A DNA stretch of 64,000 nt from contig KZ627155.1 in NCBI GenBank assembly GCA_002917775.1, forward strand, positions 406,675 through 470,674, in the 5' to 3' direction. The notes under the pieces were generated by a model, which was not told the origin of the DNA, searched no databases, and saw nothing but the letters and a program-made list of their open reading frames with translations. Positions 20,936 through 31,348 of this stretch are shown in pieces (the stretch's first letter is position 1; each line of letters opens with the position of its first letter). Made by a program: the position numbers and the translations under genes. The DNA is from Glaciozyma antarctica PI12. Its lineage: Eukaryota > Basidiomycota > Microbotryomycetes > Kriegeriales > Camptobasidiaceae.

Positions 20936-22678
20936 ATGGCCTCCATCCTCCTGTCCCACTCCTCCCAATCCTTCATCGCCGCACGCCCTCTCACCCTCGC
21001 TCTCGCTCTCACCAAAGCACAAGCCCTCTTTCCCGACCTCGTCAATATCGCTTTCAGCGCACGATTCGGGGAACGCTGGTTCGAGGTGACGGAGTAGGAG
21101 AGGGATACGCTTAATCTGAAGGAGGANNNNNNNNNNNNNNNNNNNNNNNNNNNNNNNNNNNNNNNNNNNNNNNNNNNNNNNNNNNNNNNNNNNNNNNNNN
21201 NNNNNNNNNNNNNNNNNNNNNNNNNNNNNNNNNNNNNNNNNNNNNNNNNNNNNNNNNNNNNNNNNNNNNNNNNNNNNNNNNNNNNNNNNGCTTTCAGCGC
21301 ACGATTCGGGGAACGCTGGTTCGAGGTGACGGAGGACGCGTGGGAGACGCGTGCGCTGAAGGAGGATCTGGTCGAGTTTACGGTGGTGGAGAAGGTTGCG
21401 AGGGGGGTGAAGAGGGAGCGGGAGGAGTCTGCGATAGCGGGGGAGCAGAGCGGGGCACTGCGGGTCGAGAGGGAGCCAAGGTCGACGCGACGGAGGGGAG
21501 GAAGGCGGCACGCTGCTCGCGCTCCAGCTCGCCAGGATCCCGCAACCGCTCAGCAGTGGCGACTGCTCCCTCGTCCTCCACTACCCCTGCAGTCCAGTCC
21601 TCGTCCAGCGCCCTCGCGCCTGCCGACAGCGAAAGCAGGGACCTGTCCTCGCTGGTGGCGGAAGTCGTGATCGAAGGGCCCGTCGACCCGTCTATGACCA
21701 TCAAGATCAGGCTCAGCACGCCGTTCAAAAAAGTCTTTCAAGCGTACTGCGATAGAACTGGACGTCAGCGCTCGGACTACCGCTTCAGGTCCGAGGATTT
21801 GCGCGGGTGTGAGTCGGGGGGCCCGCTACCACCGTCTTTGCTGGGGCTGTTCCCTCTTCGGACGTTTGATGAATGGAAGGAGGCGGTCAAGGACCCATTT
21901 GTGGTGGAAGCGACGCTGGAGCAAGCCGGGGGCAAGCCGGTCATCTACCTCTTCCCACCCTCTCCCCTCCCCTCCGTCAACGTCGCCCTCACCCTTGTCC
22001 CCGAATGGACCTTCTCCGCCCTCTACCCACTCGCCTCCATCACTCGCACCAAGACTGGTGGATCGTCAACGAACTGGACCGTCTCAGCAGCGAGCGACGG
22101 AACCCTCGTCGAACTCTCCACCGGCACTTCCCTCTCCTACCTCTTCTGGGAAGCCCACGCCCTCGCTCTTCCTCGCTTCTCCTAAACTGCTCAACCCCTC
22201 CTCTCCCACACTCCTACGCTACTAACCCCTCCTTCCTCCAACGTTCAACCCCTCCCGCCCACACTTCGACGCGACGAACGCCATCCTCCCCCCCTTCACC
22301 TCCTTCATCCCCTACCTCGACCTCGCTCTCACCAAACTCACTCTCCACACCTCGGCGCGCAACGATTTCATCACCTACTGGCTCCCCTCGTTTTTCCGGA
22401 TACAGGAGAGGGGAGAGGAGGTTGCGATGCGGTTCGTCGAGCAGGAGGCGTATGACGAGAGTGCGAAACTTGTTGTGGTGCCGGAACCGGAGGTCGTGAC
22501 GAGGGTATTTATGTTGTTTCGAGGTGTTGGGAAGGAGGAGATCGGGGAATGGGAGGAGGTGAGGGAGCGAGTTGCGGAGGTCGATTGGGAGAGCGTCGTT
22601 AGGGTCAAGGAGGGGGCGAGGGACGCGACGAGATTTAGGGTGCTGGAGTGGGGTGGGATGGAGGTCCTTTCGCGATGA
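20936..22678 (+). pseudogene. KPVIYLF-family paralog C, contains an assembly gap and frame changes
   Basis: Starts MASILLSHSSQSFIAARP with the same N-terminal domain as paralog A (SARFGERWFEVTEDAWE, DLVEFTVVEK). The N-run at 21127-21289 lies inside it. After the gap the linker and a SUMO-like domain (MTIKIRLSTPFKKVFQAYCD) appear, in a frame different from the N-terminal part. The C-terminal domain follows (GGKPVIYLFPPSPLPSVNV, SYLFWEAHALAL), then a stop at about 22185 in the pyrimidine-rich linker. The remainder (SRPHFDATNAILPP, DFITYWLPSF, VVTRVFMLFRGV, FRVLEWGGMEV) continues in another frame. The offset in this linker differs from the one in paralogs A and B. Real decay and poor assembly cannot be separated from the sequence alone. 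Confidence 0.6.
21127..21289. other. assembly gap (163 N) with the same sequence on both sides
   Basis: The 44 bases ending before the gap-side tail (about 21050-21093) recur immediately after the gap (21290-21333). The bases just before the gap look like a low-quality version of the bases after it. The two contig ends therefore overlap, and the gap may be false. Confidence 0.85.
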
Positions 22679-22929
22679 GGGCTGTAAAGATTGCAGTAAT
22701 GTATTAGCTTGCGAAGGGTTTGATAGAAGCCGAACTGAGCGGCTCTCCTCATGAGCATAGCGACTTCGACTCTTCGCACCCCCCACTCGCTCTCGCTCCG
22801 AAGCCAGAATGAACCGTACAAAAGCCTTCGGCGGGCTTGAATTCTCAATCTCGTATACAATCAGGGGGTAGGTACTAAACGCAGCACGGAGGTAGACAGG
22901 GAGGAAACAAAAGGAGAAAATGGGAGTAT

Positions 22930-25900
22930 CTAACGACGAGAGTTCGCTGGCCATTGACCGTGTTGAGGGTGCGGTGCAGGAGGAGGTGGAGGGCGATGAG
23001 GATCTTGGGGAAAGGTGGTGGTGGAAGGAGGAGGGTACGAGGGTCGTTGGATGTTGTAGTTGCGATCGTAGGTATGGATCGCGGGTTTCTGAGGAGGGAA
23101 GTACTCCTGCCGATTCGCCTGATTCGGTCCTGAGTAGTGGCTTCGAACGTCTTGAGAATCGAGAGGACGACGGTAGAAGTCGGAGGAGGTAGGAGGAGTC
23201 CCGTACGTCGCGTACGCCGACGCCGGGGACGACTGCCAGTGCCCGTTCGCGGCGGGTCCTTGACGACCTGGGGCTTCCAACCGACGTTCTTGGGGCGCGG
23301 GAGGATAGGAGGAGGAGTAGCCGGCGGGAGGAGGGTGTCGGTACACGGGAGTGCCGTTGCTCGCATAACGAGGGTCGCTGGCGAAAGGTGGTGCGTAGGC
23401 GTCCTGAGGGCGGGCGGGGAACGAGTCCGGTCGACGAGCTGGGGACCTCGCCTGCGGCTTTGGTACGTCGCTCTCGTCCTCCGTCGTCACGCTCTCCGCG
23501 TCTCCACCGTTCGCGCCGCCCCCGAACCAGTCGTCTCGAACGGGAGGCGGAACCTCCTCGTCGGGCGTATCGTCGTTGAGAAGGTTGCGGAACTGCATGC
23601 CGACTTTGCCGCCGGCGTCGTCGAGGTCGAGGACTGGGAGTCGAGGAGATCGGCCTTCAGGCAGGAAGAAGCCAGCGCGAGGGACTGCGACGCCGCTGGG
23701 TCCGAATGCGTCGCTGAGGGGTACACCGAGAGAGACCTGTGGGCGGGGGGAGGTCAGCATGGGAGCCGCAAAAAACGAGTGAGGAGTACGCACGGTGAAG
23801 TCGCCACCGGGCGTCGTCGCTCCCTCGTCGTCATCATCGAAGCCACCGCTCCTCAACGCTTCCGCAAAGTTGAGCTTCTTGGCGTCTGCAAGCGAAGAGT
23901 CAGCATTCGCTCATCCTCCGAAGCAAAGGTGAGACGTACGGTTCTGAAACCAATTCCGACACTGCACCGCCGTCTTGTTCTCCAACCCCTCCGCCAGCCT
24001 CGTCCAGTCCTTCCCGTACACTCCGAGCAGTCGCACGAACACGTTTCGCTCGGCCACAGTCCAGTACGACGACGAAGCCGTCTTCCTCCTCGCCGCCACC
24101 TTCGCATCCGGCTCCCCGTCGACAAGCTTGCGCTGCTTGGGCTTGCCGTTCCCGTCGTCGTCCGCCTCGTCGCCGTCGAGGTTTCCGACTCCAGCGAGAG
24201 CGCCGAGCGCTTCGGCAGCTTCCATCATTCCGTCGGAGGGGAGGAGCGAGTTCATCGGTGGAAGGAGTTGCGAGTCGCTCGTCTTGGGCGTGCGCGCCTT
24301 CTTGCTTGCCGGAGCCAAGTCGTCGTCGAATAGTCCTTGCGGAGGGGGAAGAGGTCGGGAAGTCGGTCCAGACTGGAAGACGGAGGGGCTCTCGGCAGAG
24401 AAAGACTTGTGCGTCGAGCGAGGTGAGGGTGGGGGAGACTCGTCCTCCTCGTCGCGAGGGTTGATCCGAGCGCGCTTAATGTTCTCGAGAAGCGAGGCTC
24501 CCTTCTTGGTGTTCCCATCGGCGTCGGTCCTGCGGCGGGTCTTCCTCCGTCGTCCGTCTCGCCCGCGACGATCCGAGAGGCTGCGAAAGTCTGCGAAACT
24601 TGTCAGCTCTGTTCTCAGCAGTCCCAATCCAGGAGGAGACTCACCGATCGTGTTCTTCATCCTGTAGTAGAACAGGACCGCCTGCACCGTCGTCTTCTCC
24701 GGGAGGTCCGCCGCAATCTTCCCAAACTGCTTCGGGTGCTGCGAGAACCTCTTGCAGAAGATCTGCACCTCCTCCTCGGTCCAAACGTCGAGCGGCGTAC
24801 GCAGGTCGTAGAACTCGACCGGATCGCTAACGCGCCTTCGATCGTCCTCCAGCGCGAGAAGGTCCCTTCGCTCGGAATCGTCGATGACCATATCGGGGAC
24901 GACGGCGGCCGTTCGAGTCGCTCGAATGTCCGGGTCGTGCATGTCGGCCGTCTCGAGGCTAGCGAGGATCTCGAGGAACTCGGCTTCGGAGCGCACGGCG
25001 TCGCCGTAGTTGGCGTTCCTCCGGTTCGCACGACCGCCACCGACGATGGAGGGGCCCGGCGTGACGGGTTCGGCGTAGAAGGGGAGGCCGGACTGGTCGA
25101 TGGAAGGGGCGGAGGGGGTCGCTGTAGGTTGCCGTCGGTGGACCTTGTCCTTAATCCGATCGAGGCGACGACAGTGGGCGTTCCAGTCCTCGTTCCGCGC
25201 CTTGTACTGCGCTCGAAGCTGGACCATCTTCTGCCCTCTTCGTTCGTCCCTAACCGCAAACGAGTCGAAGAGGAACGGGCAAAGTCGCTCATGGTTCTCC
25301 TGCGCGACCGCAGAGTCGCGATTCGTGAGATCCTGGATCCTCGCCTCGCTCGTCCGCGCCTTCTCGGTCCTCGCGCGGTTCGACTCGATGAGCGCGCTCG
25401 CAAGATCCGAACCCTCCTCGTTCGCCGCGATGATGCCGCCGAGGATGGAGGAGAAGTCACGAGGTGGGGAGATGGGTGGCGAGCCCGACACGGGACGCGG
25501 AGACGGCGAACGCTGCTCCTCGTCCGCTTCGAAGACGGTGTGGCGCTGGACGAGCTCCTCGTCGACCTCCATCGCGAGCGGAAGAGTCTCAACGTCCACT
25601 TTGGGCGTGCGGAAGACACTGAGGCTCTCCCGCTCGACGACTGCGGGGGCGTCGGGTTCCGTCGCGGACGACTCAGCTGCTGGAGGTGCATCCTCGGCCG
25701 CTGAGGCTGCGCTGGGGAGAGTGACGCTAGGAGAGATTGACGAAGGGGTAAAGGGAGGTTGTGGTCGAGGCTGGGGGAAGGCGGAGGGGACGGAGGGCGG
25801 TAGAGGGTGGAAGGCGTTGGAGGAGCTGGCGGGGAATGAACGGGAGGGTTGAGATTCAGCGGACGTGCGGAGAGGCGAGGGCGGTGAGTTAGGCGGCTGA

Positions 25901-27716
25901 GGGAGGACGGGTGATGGTGGAAGAGGTGCGGGGATGGGGATAGGCTCGAGGTCGGCCGGAAGTGGAGGCTGCTGATGGACAGTGGCGGTAGGAGGTGCTG
26001 GCTCGACGCGAGGGAAAGGTTGTGGCGGGCGCTCTGGCGAATGCGAAGCCGCAGATCGCTGGTAGGGACTTGGAGATCGACCTCGAGGACGCGAGACTGC
26101 TTCCTCCTTCGGAGCCTCGTCCTGAACCCGCATCCGCACGTCTCTGACCTCCAGTTCACCGACGGTTTCCTCGATCTTGACTGCCGCGACGACTGGCGGA
26201 GGAGGAGGCGAGGCGGTCTTTAGCTTGGCGTAGTCGGCTCTGGGGACGAACTTGGTCGATTCGCGTGGTCGAGGGGAGCGAGGAGGGGTCCCGTCGCGGT
26301 CGGGGCTAGGTCGACGTAGAGGAAGAGGTTTCGAGGGTAGCGGTCTGGGGGAAGGTGGTCGAGCGGCAGCGGCGTCGAACCTCTGCGCTGCTGCGAATGC
26401 GGCGCCCTGGTCGAGCTGCTGGAACGGGTAGCCGTTCGTCGGCGGTCTCGTCTCCTTCATCCTTCCCTCCTCCTGCTTTGGTCGCAAAATCTCCGCATTC
26501 GAGGGAACCCGACGTCGGAAATCGTCGGCATCTCGTCGGTCCGAACGCTCGTCGCGGGATGGTGGAGGTGATCTTGAGCGAGACCGGGAGGAGGGGCTGG
26601 GGGAGCGACGCGGGAGACCTTCAGATATCTCGCCGGGGGAGTAGGAGCGGGCGCGTCGAGGGCTGTCACGGTCGCGATCGTAGTTGGAGGGACGGCGGGA
26701 GGTTGGTTGCTCGTAGGAGTTGTCGGAGCCGGCAGGAGAGGGGGGTCGACGTCGATCGTTCCGTCCGTCGTCGGGATAGCGTAGAGGAGGGTTTGAGTAC
26801 CTGCATTGCCCTCAGTTAGCTCCTGGGTCTCCCTCCCAATTCGCGCGAGAGAAAGGACGCACCCCTTGCCTTCGCCCATTCTGCGCTGACCTCGTTCGAA
26901 CACCTCCCTCCCTCCGTTCTGGCCGCTCCTCCCTCTCCACTCGACTGAGCTCGCACGACTCCTCGCCCTCCCCGTCGAATACTGGTCATCGTCCCTATCG
27001 TCCTCGTCCGAGCTCTCCCTCGTCCGCTTGCGCGAATTTGGGCCGACCTGCTGCCGATACGGCACCTCGAACCTTCTCCCTCCTCCCTCCTGCCCACTAA
27101 ACACTCTCCCCCTCTCTCTCTCTCCACCCCGATCCCACCCGTCCCTATCACCCTCCCTCCACTCCCCTCGCCCCTCCTTCAGACCGATACTCGTCCCTCC
27201 CCCATCCTCCTCTCGAGTCTCTCCCCCTCGTACTCGCACTCTCGCACTCTCCCCTCTCACAGGCAATCCCGCGATACCCGCGAGGGGAGGACTTCGATAG
27301 CGCTGAACAGGTCTTGCTGGAAGTTGATTCGACCCGTCTGGACGCCAGTAGGCTGCTGGCGCGGTGTAAGCTGGTGCAGGGGTCGATGACTCGCTGGCAA
27401 AGCGCTGGGGACCGGCGGGGCGGAGGGGAATCTGGAAGGACGGGGTTGGGGGGAGGTAGGCGGAGCGTAGGGGGATGGAGAGGGGTGGCGAGTCGCGAGA
27501 GAAACGGGTGGTAGGACGGCTGGGGAACGCAGGGCGAGTCAGTATAGTCTTTCTACGTAGTCTAAGAGTGCAGGGGGAGCGTGGCGAGGCCTGGAGGGGA
27601 GGGGGAGACACCGACTCGTTGTGAGGAAGAAACATGGGAACGCACTTGTCTCGACCGTAGCCTCCTCGTCCTCCTCCTCTGCCATCCCGATCATCTCGCG
27701 GTCGCTCATAGTCCAT
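22930..27716 (-). CDS. SNT1: double-SANT corepressor, Snt1/NCoR/SMRT-like
   Basis: Snt1 is the scaffold of the Set3 histone deacetylase complex. The N-terminus is Arg/Gly-rich (MDYERPRDDRDGRGGGRGG); exon joins at about 27,650-27,525 and 26,862-26,800 keep the frame. A long Ser/Pro-rich part leads to a charged helix (FDSFAVRDERRGQKM). The first SANT domain is DVWTEEEVQIFCKRFSQHPK with KIAADLPEKTT and VLFYYRMK. The second is SSYWTVAERNVFVRLLGVYG with DWTRLAEGLENKT and QCRNWFQN. This SANT pair and spacing are diagnostic of the family. Introns interrupt shortly after each SANT domain. The C-terminus is Pro/Tyr-rich and ends PANSRR. No frame problem was noticed. Confidence 0.87.
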
Positions 27717-28086
27717 GTAAAGTCGGTCGAGCGCCGCCGTGTGCCCGCCTGTGGAGTTGAGAGCGGGAGGGGTGGAGTGTTGAGGTCGAATTCAGAGGTC
27801 GAGACGGGGTAGGGCTGGAGCGAAGTGGAAGAGGGGTGCCTGATCGTGTAGAGTCAGTCGTGTTGACCAGGGCTTCCGCCCAGATGGGGAGTGAGTTGAG
27901 GAGGGAAGTAGAGAAAGCAAGAGAGGCAAACACCGTAGACGCCTTCTTGTTCCAGCCCACCTCTCCTCAGTATCGCTTCTCCAGAAAGAGAACAGCCGTA
28001 TCGACGACAAGGATTCGCCGTACCAGACCAGCCCCGCCTGCCCACCTGCTTGCCGACTCGCTCTACCCTCACTCGAACGTCTCCTC
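27717..28086. promoter_or_regulatory. shared divergent promoter region of SNT1 and VMA22
   Basis: The start codons of the minus-strand corepressor (27716) and the plus-strand VMA22 (28087) face away from each other across 370 bases. I see no gene and no clear TATA box. Confidence 0.5.
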
Positions 28087-28848
28087 ATGACTCCGGCCGT
28101 TGGAGGAGCCGACCTGCAAGACGAGCTCGACGAACTGCTCGTGGAGTACCTTTCGACGTTGGATGTTTATCAGGGAGTTCAGGAGCGGTTATCGAGCGAA
28201 CTGAAGAAGGTGCGTGCTGCGAGGAGGCGGGGCGTGGGGGTTGCTGCTCGAGCTGGGACCTGGGGCTGACGACCGTTGGCCTACAAGGGATACTTTGATC
28301 TGGCAAGAGCGAAGCTGGCGTTGGGACCGACCAGAGTGGGGCAGTCGACCTACGACCTTGGAGAGTGTCGTCCTCAGTTCGCAGTGTGCGTCTCTCGCTG
28401 CTCTTGGTAGCGACCTCACCAGCTCACGAGGGTTTCTGCGTGCAGGAATATCGAACCTCGTACAGCTACGACCGGGGCTTCCTCAAGGTTGGCAACACCC
28501 CGTCCTCCAGCCTACTCCCTCTCGCTCCAACCCACCCCTCCACTCGACTCCCCTCCCCTCGACTCCCTCTCTGAACCCAACTCTTCCACCCTCCGTCAGC
28601 GCACAACGAAACCCACGCCCTCTTCCCTCCCCTCACCACCTCCGACACCGACTCCGGCAGAGCCCTGCACCACGCGATCCGCGACCCGATCTCTCCGCGA
28701 CCCGATCAAGCAGTTCGCTGCCTTCCCGCCTGTGGCCCTCAAAGACGCGCAGCAGGAGTTCAAGAGGTTTGTGGAACTGCTGGTGGAGAAAGTTGGGGTG
28801 GAGAAGGGGTTGAGAAGGAGTTCTCGAGGGACGGATACGGGAGGTTAG
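28087..28848 (+). CDS. VMA22: V-ATPase assembly factor Vma22 (CCDC115-like)
   Basis: Vma22 works in the endoplasmic reticulum to assemble the membrane sector of the vacuolar proton pump. Three exons: 28087-28209, 28288-28385 and 28446-28848. The first gives a helix LDELLVEYLSTLDVY followed by LSSELKK. The second gives GYFDLARAKLALGPTR with YDLGECRPQFA, the conserved G-F-LA-A motif of CCDC115. The last exon has a Pro-rich linker and DPIKQFAAFPPVALKDAQ followed by FVELLVEKV, matching the conserved C-terminal helix of the family. About 200 residues, a usual length. It heads a plus-strand run with the two histone-like genes and the SNF2 gene. Confidence 0.8.
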
Positions 28849-29182
28849 GCGGGGATTGAGGGAGGGTGGAGGGCCGGGTACTGGGCCAATGAGGGTGCAA
28901 GAAGTGTCTTAGGAGCTGTTGGATGCAGGGATCTGTGTCTGATCCTCTGGTGTCGGTTGCTGCTCGTCTGTGATCTGCAAGCGGAACAGCGTGCTTCAAC
29001 GCTCAGAGCACACACTCGAGCCTGTCCTTTTCTTCTCGTTCCTCTCTGTGCATTCCTGTTTAGTTTTCTAGCCAAGAAGATCTGTAGCTTCACTTCGACC
29101 TTCTCACAGCCCAGAGGCGGATTGTGCTCAAAACGGAATCTCCTCGGAGTCCTCAAGCTCTCTCTCCTGCACAACGCCCCGA
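28849..29182 (+). other. spacer, no gene seen
   Basis: Between VMA22 and the first H2A-like gene I see no conserved coding sequence. It should contain the VMA22 3' end and the promoter of the next gene. Confidence 0.5.
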
Positions 29183-29937
29183 ATGGAGTTCCCCGCTCCT
29201 CCCCCCTCTGCCCCTCCTCCAACACCCAGCTCCAGCCCCGCTTCCCTCCCAAAAACAGGTGCGTCCTCCCCACGCCTCCTATGCCGCTCACCGCCTTCTC
29301 ACAGCTCGCGCTCGCGCCGGCCTCGTTGTACGCTCCTCCCTGTTGGCATCTGCTCGATTCTGACTCCCCGCAATTCCCTGTTTCTTCCACGCGACACCAA
29401 ATGGAGGATACCAGCTCGCAGTCAGTGACTACCGAGGCCTCAGGTGCGAAGGGCGATCTGGCGCTGGCGAGGGAGAAGCTGATGCCTCGACAGTCTTTCT
29501 TGCTGCAGTTCTAGAGTATTTGACTGCTGAGATTTTGGAGCTTGCGCGAGGGGGAATGCGGTGCGTTGATGGCGGCTGTGGGAGGGAGGAACGAGCTGAC
29601 CTTCGCTTCTCGGATTCGCTTCGCAGGAAGGAGGAAAAGAGGAAGATTGAAGGGCATCACGTCGAACTGGCTATTCGTGTGAGTCTCTCGGTGGTGGGTA
29701 CCCGTCAAGGATGCTGATTCCGCACCGCAGAGCGATCCGGATTTGTTCAAGCTCGTCGGACACCTCTTGCCCTCTGCGGATTCGCCTGATGTGAGTCGCA
29801 TTCCGTTACAGTCGTTGAGTTGGCAGCTGATTTGAATGGAGCAGGTTGAGATGGAGATGGACCTGGAGAAGGTGGCAAAGGCGCGGAGGGATCACGAGGA
29901 GCTCATCGGTGTCCTCGGTCGACTGGGGTTGTCCTGA
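29183..29937 (+). CDS. highly divergent H2A-like histone-fold protein, gene 1
   Basis: Six exons (29183-29258, 29305-29327, 29415-29560, 29627-29678, 29731-29790, 29845-29937) join in frame to about 149 residues. The histone fold is clear in RARAGL, then VFLAAVLEYLTAEILELA (alpha-2 helix of H2A) and HHVELAIRSDPDLFKL. The N-terminal tail is Pro/Ser-rich (MEFPAPPPSAPPPTPSSS) with almost no Lys. The usual PVGR-H region is replaced by VLAVSDYRGLRCEG, GNAA is replaced by RGGMR, and the C-terminus is acidic then helical (VEMEMDLEKVAKARRDHEEL). Intron positions after R-G-G-M-R and after LAIR match those of the next gene, so the two are paralogs. Neither canonical H2A nor H2A.Z fits. Expression is unproven. 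Confidence 0.7.
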
Positions 29938-30480
29938 GAGCGGAGGTAGTCGCCAAGAAGAGGATGGGAATGCTGAGAACTTGTTGATCGGGAGAGGAGG
30001 GAAAAAAGTTCGCGGGACGAGGGTGGACTACGGCGACGGCGGTTCCTTCTTCGAGAGGTTCTACTTCGTCTCGCTTGGAGAAGCGACGGCTTCTTTCCCC
30101 ACACTGCTTCGTGCTCGCTCTTCATAAAGACGCATCATTCTCGCGCTTCGTCTACCGACTCAAACGACGCCCTCAAAGTGTCGGGGCGCGCCAGGTCCGG
30201 ACTCCGGAGTTTCTCTCTTTGAGTTCTCCAAATCTTGACCTGCACGTCGAGACGCTGCTGCGTCTTCTGAGCTGCGTTAAGGTCTTCCACTAGAGATTCG
30301 CACCAGCGAGCGGAAGAAGCCTGGCGCAAGGCCGACTCCTGGAGGGATGTGCTCGGAGCGAGTTCCTCTCGAAACGAAAGGCGCGACTCTACTCTCCTCT
30401 CTCGTTCCTGCCATCTCCTCGTTTGAAGCTTCTCCTTCTCAATCCCTGCTCAGCCACTACACGTCGCACCCAGCCATCAA
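29938..30480 (+). other. spacer between the two H2A-like genes
   Basis: No conserved coding sequence seen on either strand. It should hold the 3' end of gene 1 and the promoter of gene 2. Confidence 0.45.
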
Positions 30481-31185
30481 ATGCCCTCTGTTCACTGTAC
30501 GCTCGCGCTCCCTCGCTACGTGACTCGCTCTCACTACCGCTTCGCCCTCGCCCTCCCCCAGCCCAAGCCGGCATCATCGTACGCCCTTTCCTCTTTACTC
30601 CTCTTCTTCCCTAACCCCCGTGCAGTTCTCCGTCGCGCGCGTGAAGAAGAACCTCCGCAGCGGACGCTACTCGCAGCGCATCTCGTCCGGAACCCCAAGC
30701 AAGTCCTCGCCTCTTCTTCTCCAGCCCAAAGCAGCTCTAACGCGTATCTCAGTCTACTTCGCCGCCATCCTTGAGTACCTCGTCGCGGAGGTCCTCGAGC
30801 TCGCTGGCAACGCCGCTCGGTCAGCCTTCCCCGTTGCAAACGTCGAGGGGGAAGGGAGCTGATGAGCGCTTTCATTCGATCGCAGGGACCACAAGAAAAA
30901 GCGTATCATCCCAAGGCACCGCGTCCTCGCTATCCGCGTGCGTCGTGCGAAGCTAAAGAGCAGTGGCGCGAGACGCACAAGGGGCTGACGGGCTCGATGC
31001 GCAGAACGACGAGGAGCTCAACCAGCTCCTGGGGCATGTCACCTTCGCCCAAGGCGGTGTTCTCCCTCACGTACGTCCGTCCTCCGCGGTGCGAGAAGGC
31101 GTCGCTGATGGAGTGTCTCGCGGCGTGGTGCAGGCAGATCCACGCCGAACTTCTCCCCAAGAGGACGCACAAGAAGGAAGGTTAG
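30481..31185 (+). CDS. divergent, short-tailed H2A variant, gene 2
   Basis: Seven small exons (30481-30496, 30562-30578, 30626-30698, 30753-30819, 30886-30937, 31005-31070, 31138-31185) give about 112 residues. The N-terminal tail is only MPSVHSQ before AGII. The fold reads [19 protein letters not shown], then [61 protein letters not shown] and [14 protein letters not shown]. The C-terminal half is close to ordinary H2A, but the tail is missing and the L1/alpha-1 part is divergent. The acidic-patch pair (EE of NDEEL) is kept. Intron 3 uses a GC donor (GCAAGT). The next gene, a SNF2 ATPase, starts only 163 bases downstream on the same strand. Confidence 0.78.
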
Positions 31186-31348
31186 GACTAGGGCACTGTG
31201 CTCCTCCAGCGCTCTCGCATTGCTCCTGCTATAAATCAAGACCGTTGTTGCTTGGTCGCGGGAGTACCGGCGGAGAGAGGTCCTTGTCGAGGTGATTAGC
31301 AATCGACTTGTCCTCAAGCTCGCCCTGCTCCTCCCTCCCCGTCTCAAG

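Noticed and set aside
29183-31185. Calling either histone-like gene canonical H2A or H2A.Z
   Set aside because: Gene 1 lacks the PVGR and GNAA landmarks. Gene 2 has an H2A-like C-terminus but no tail, and neither shows the H2A.Z GDEELD block.
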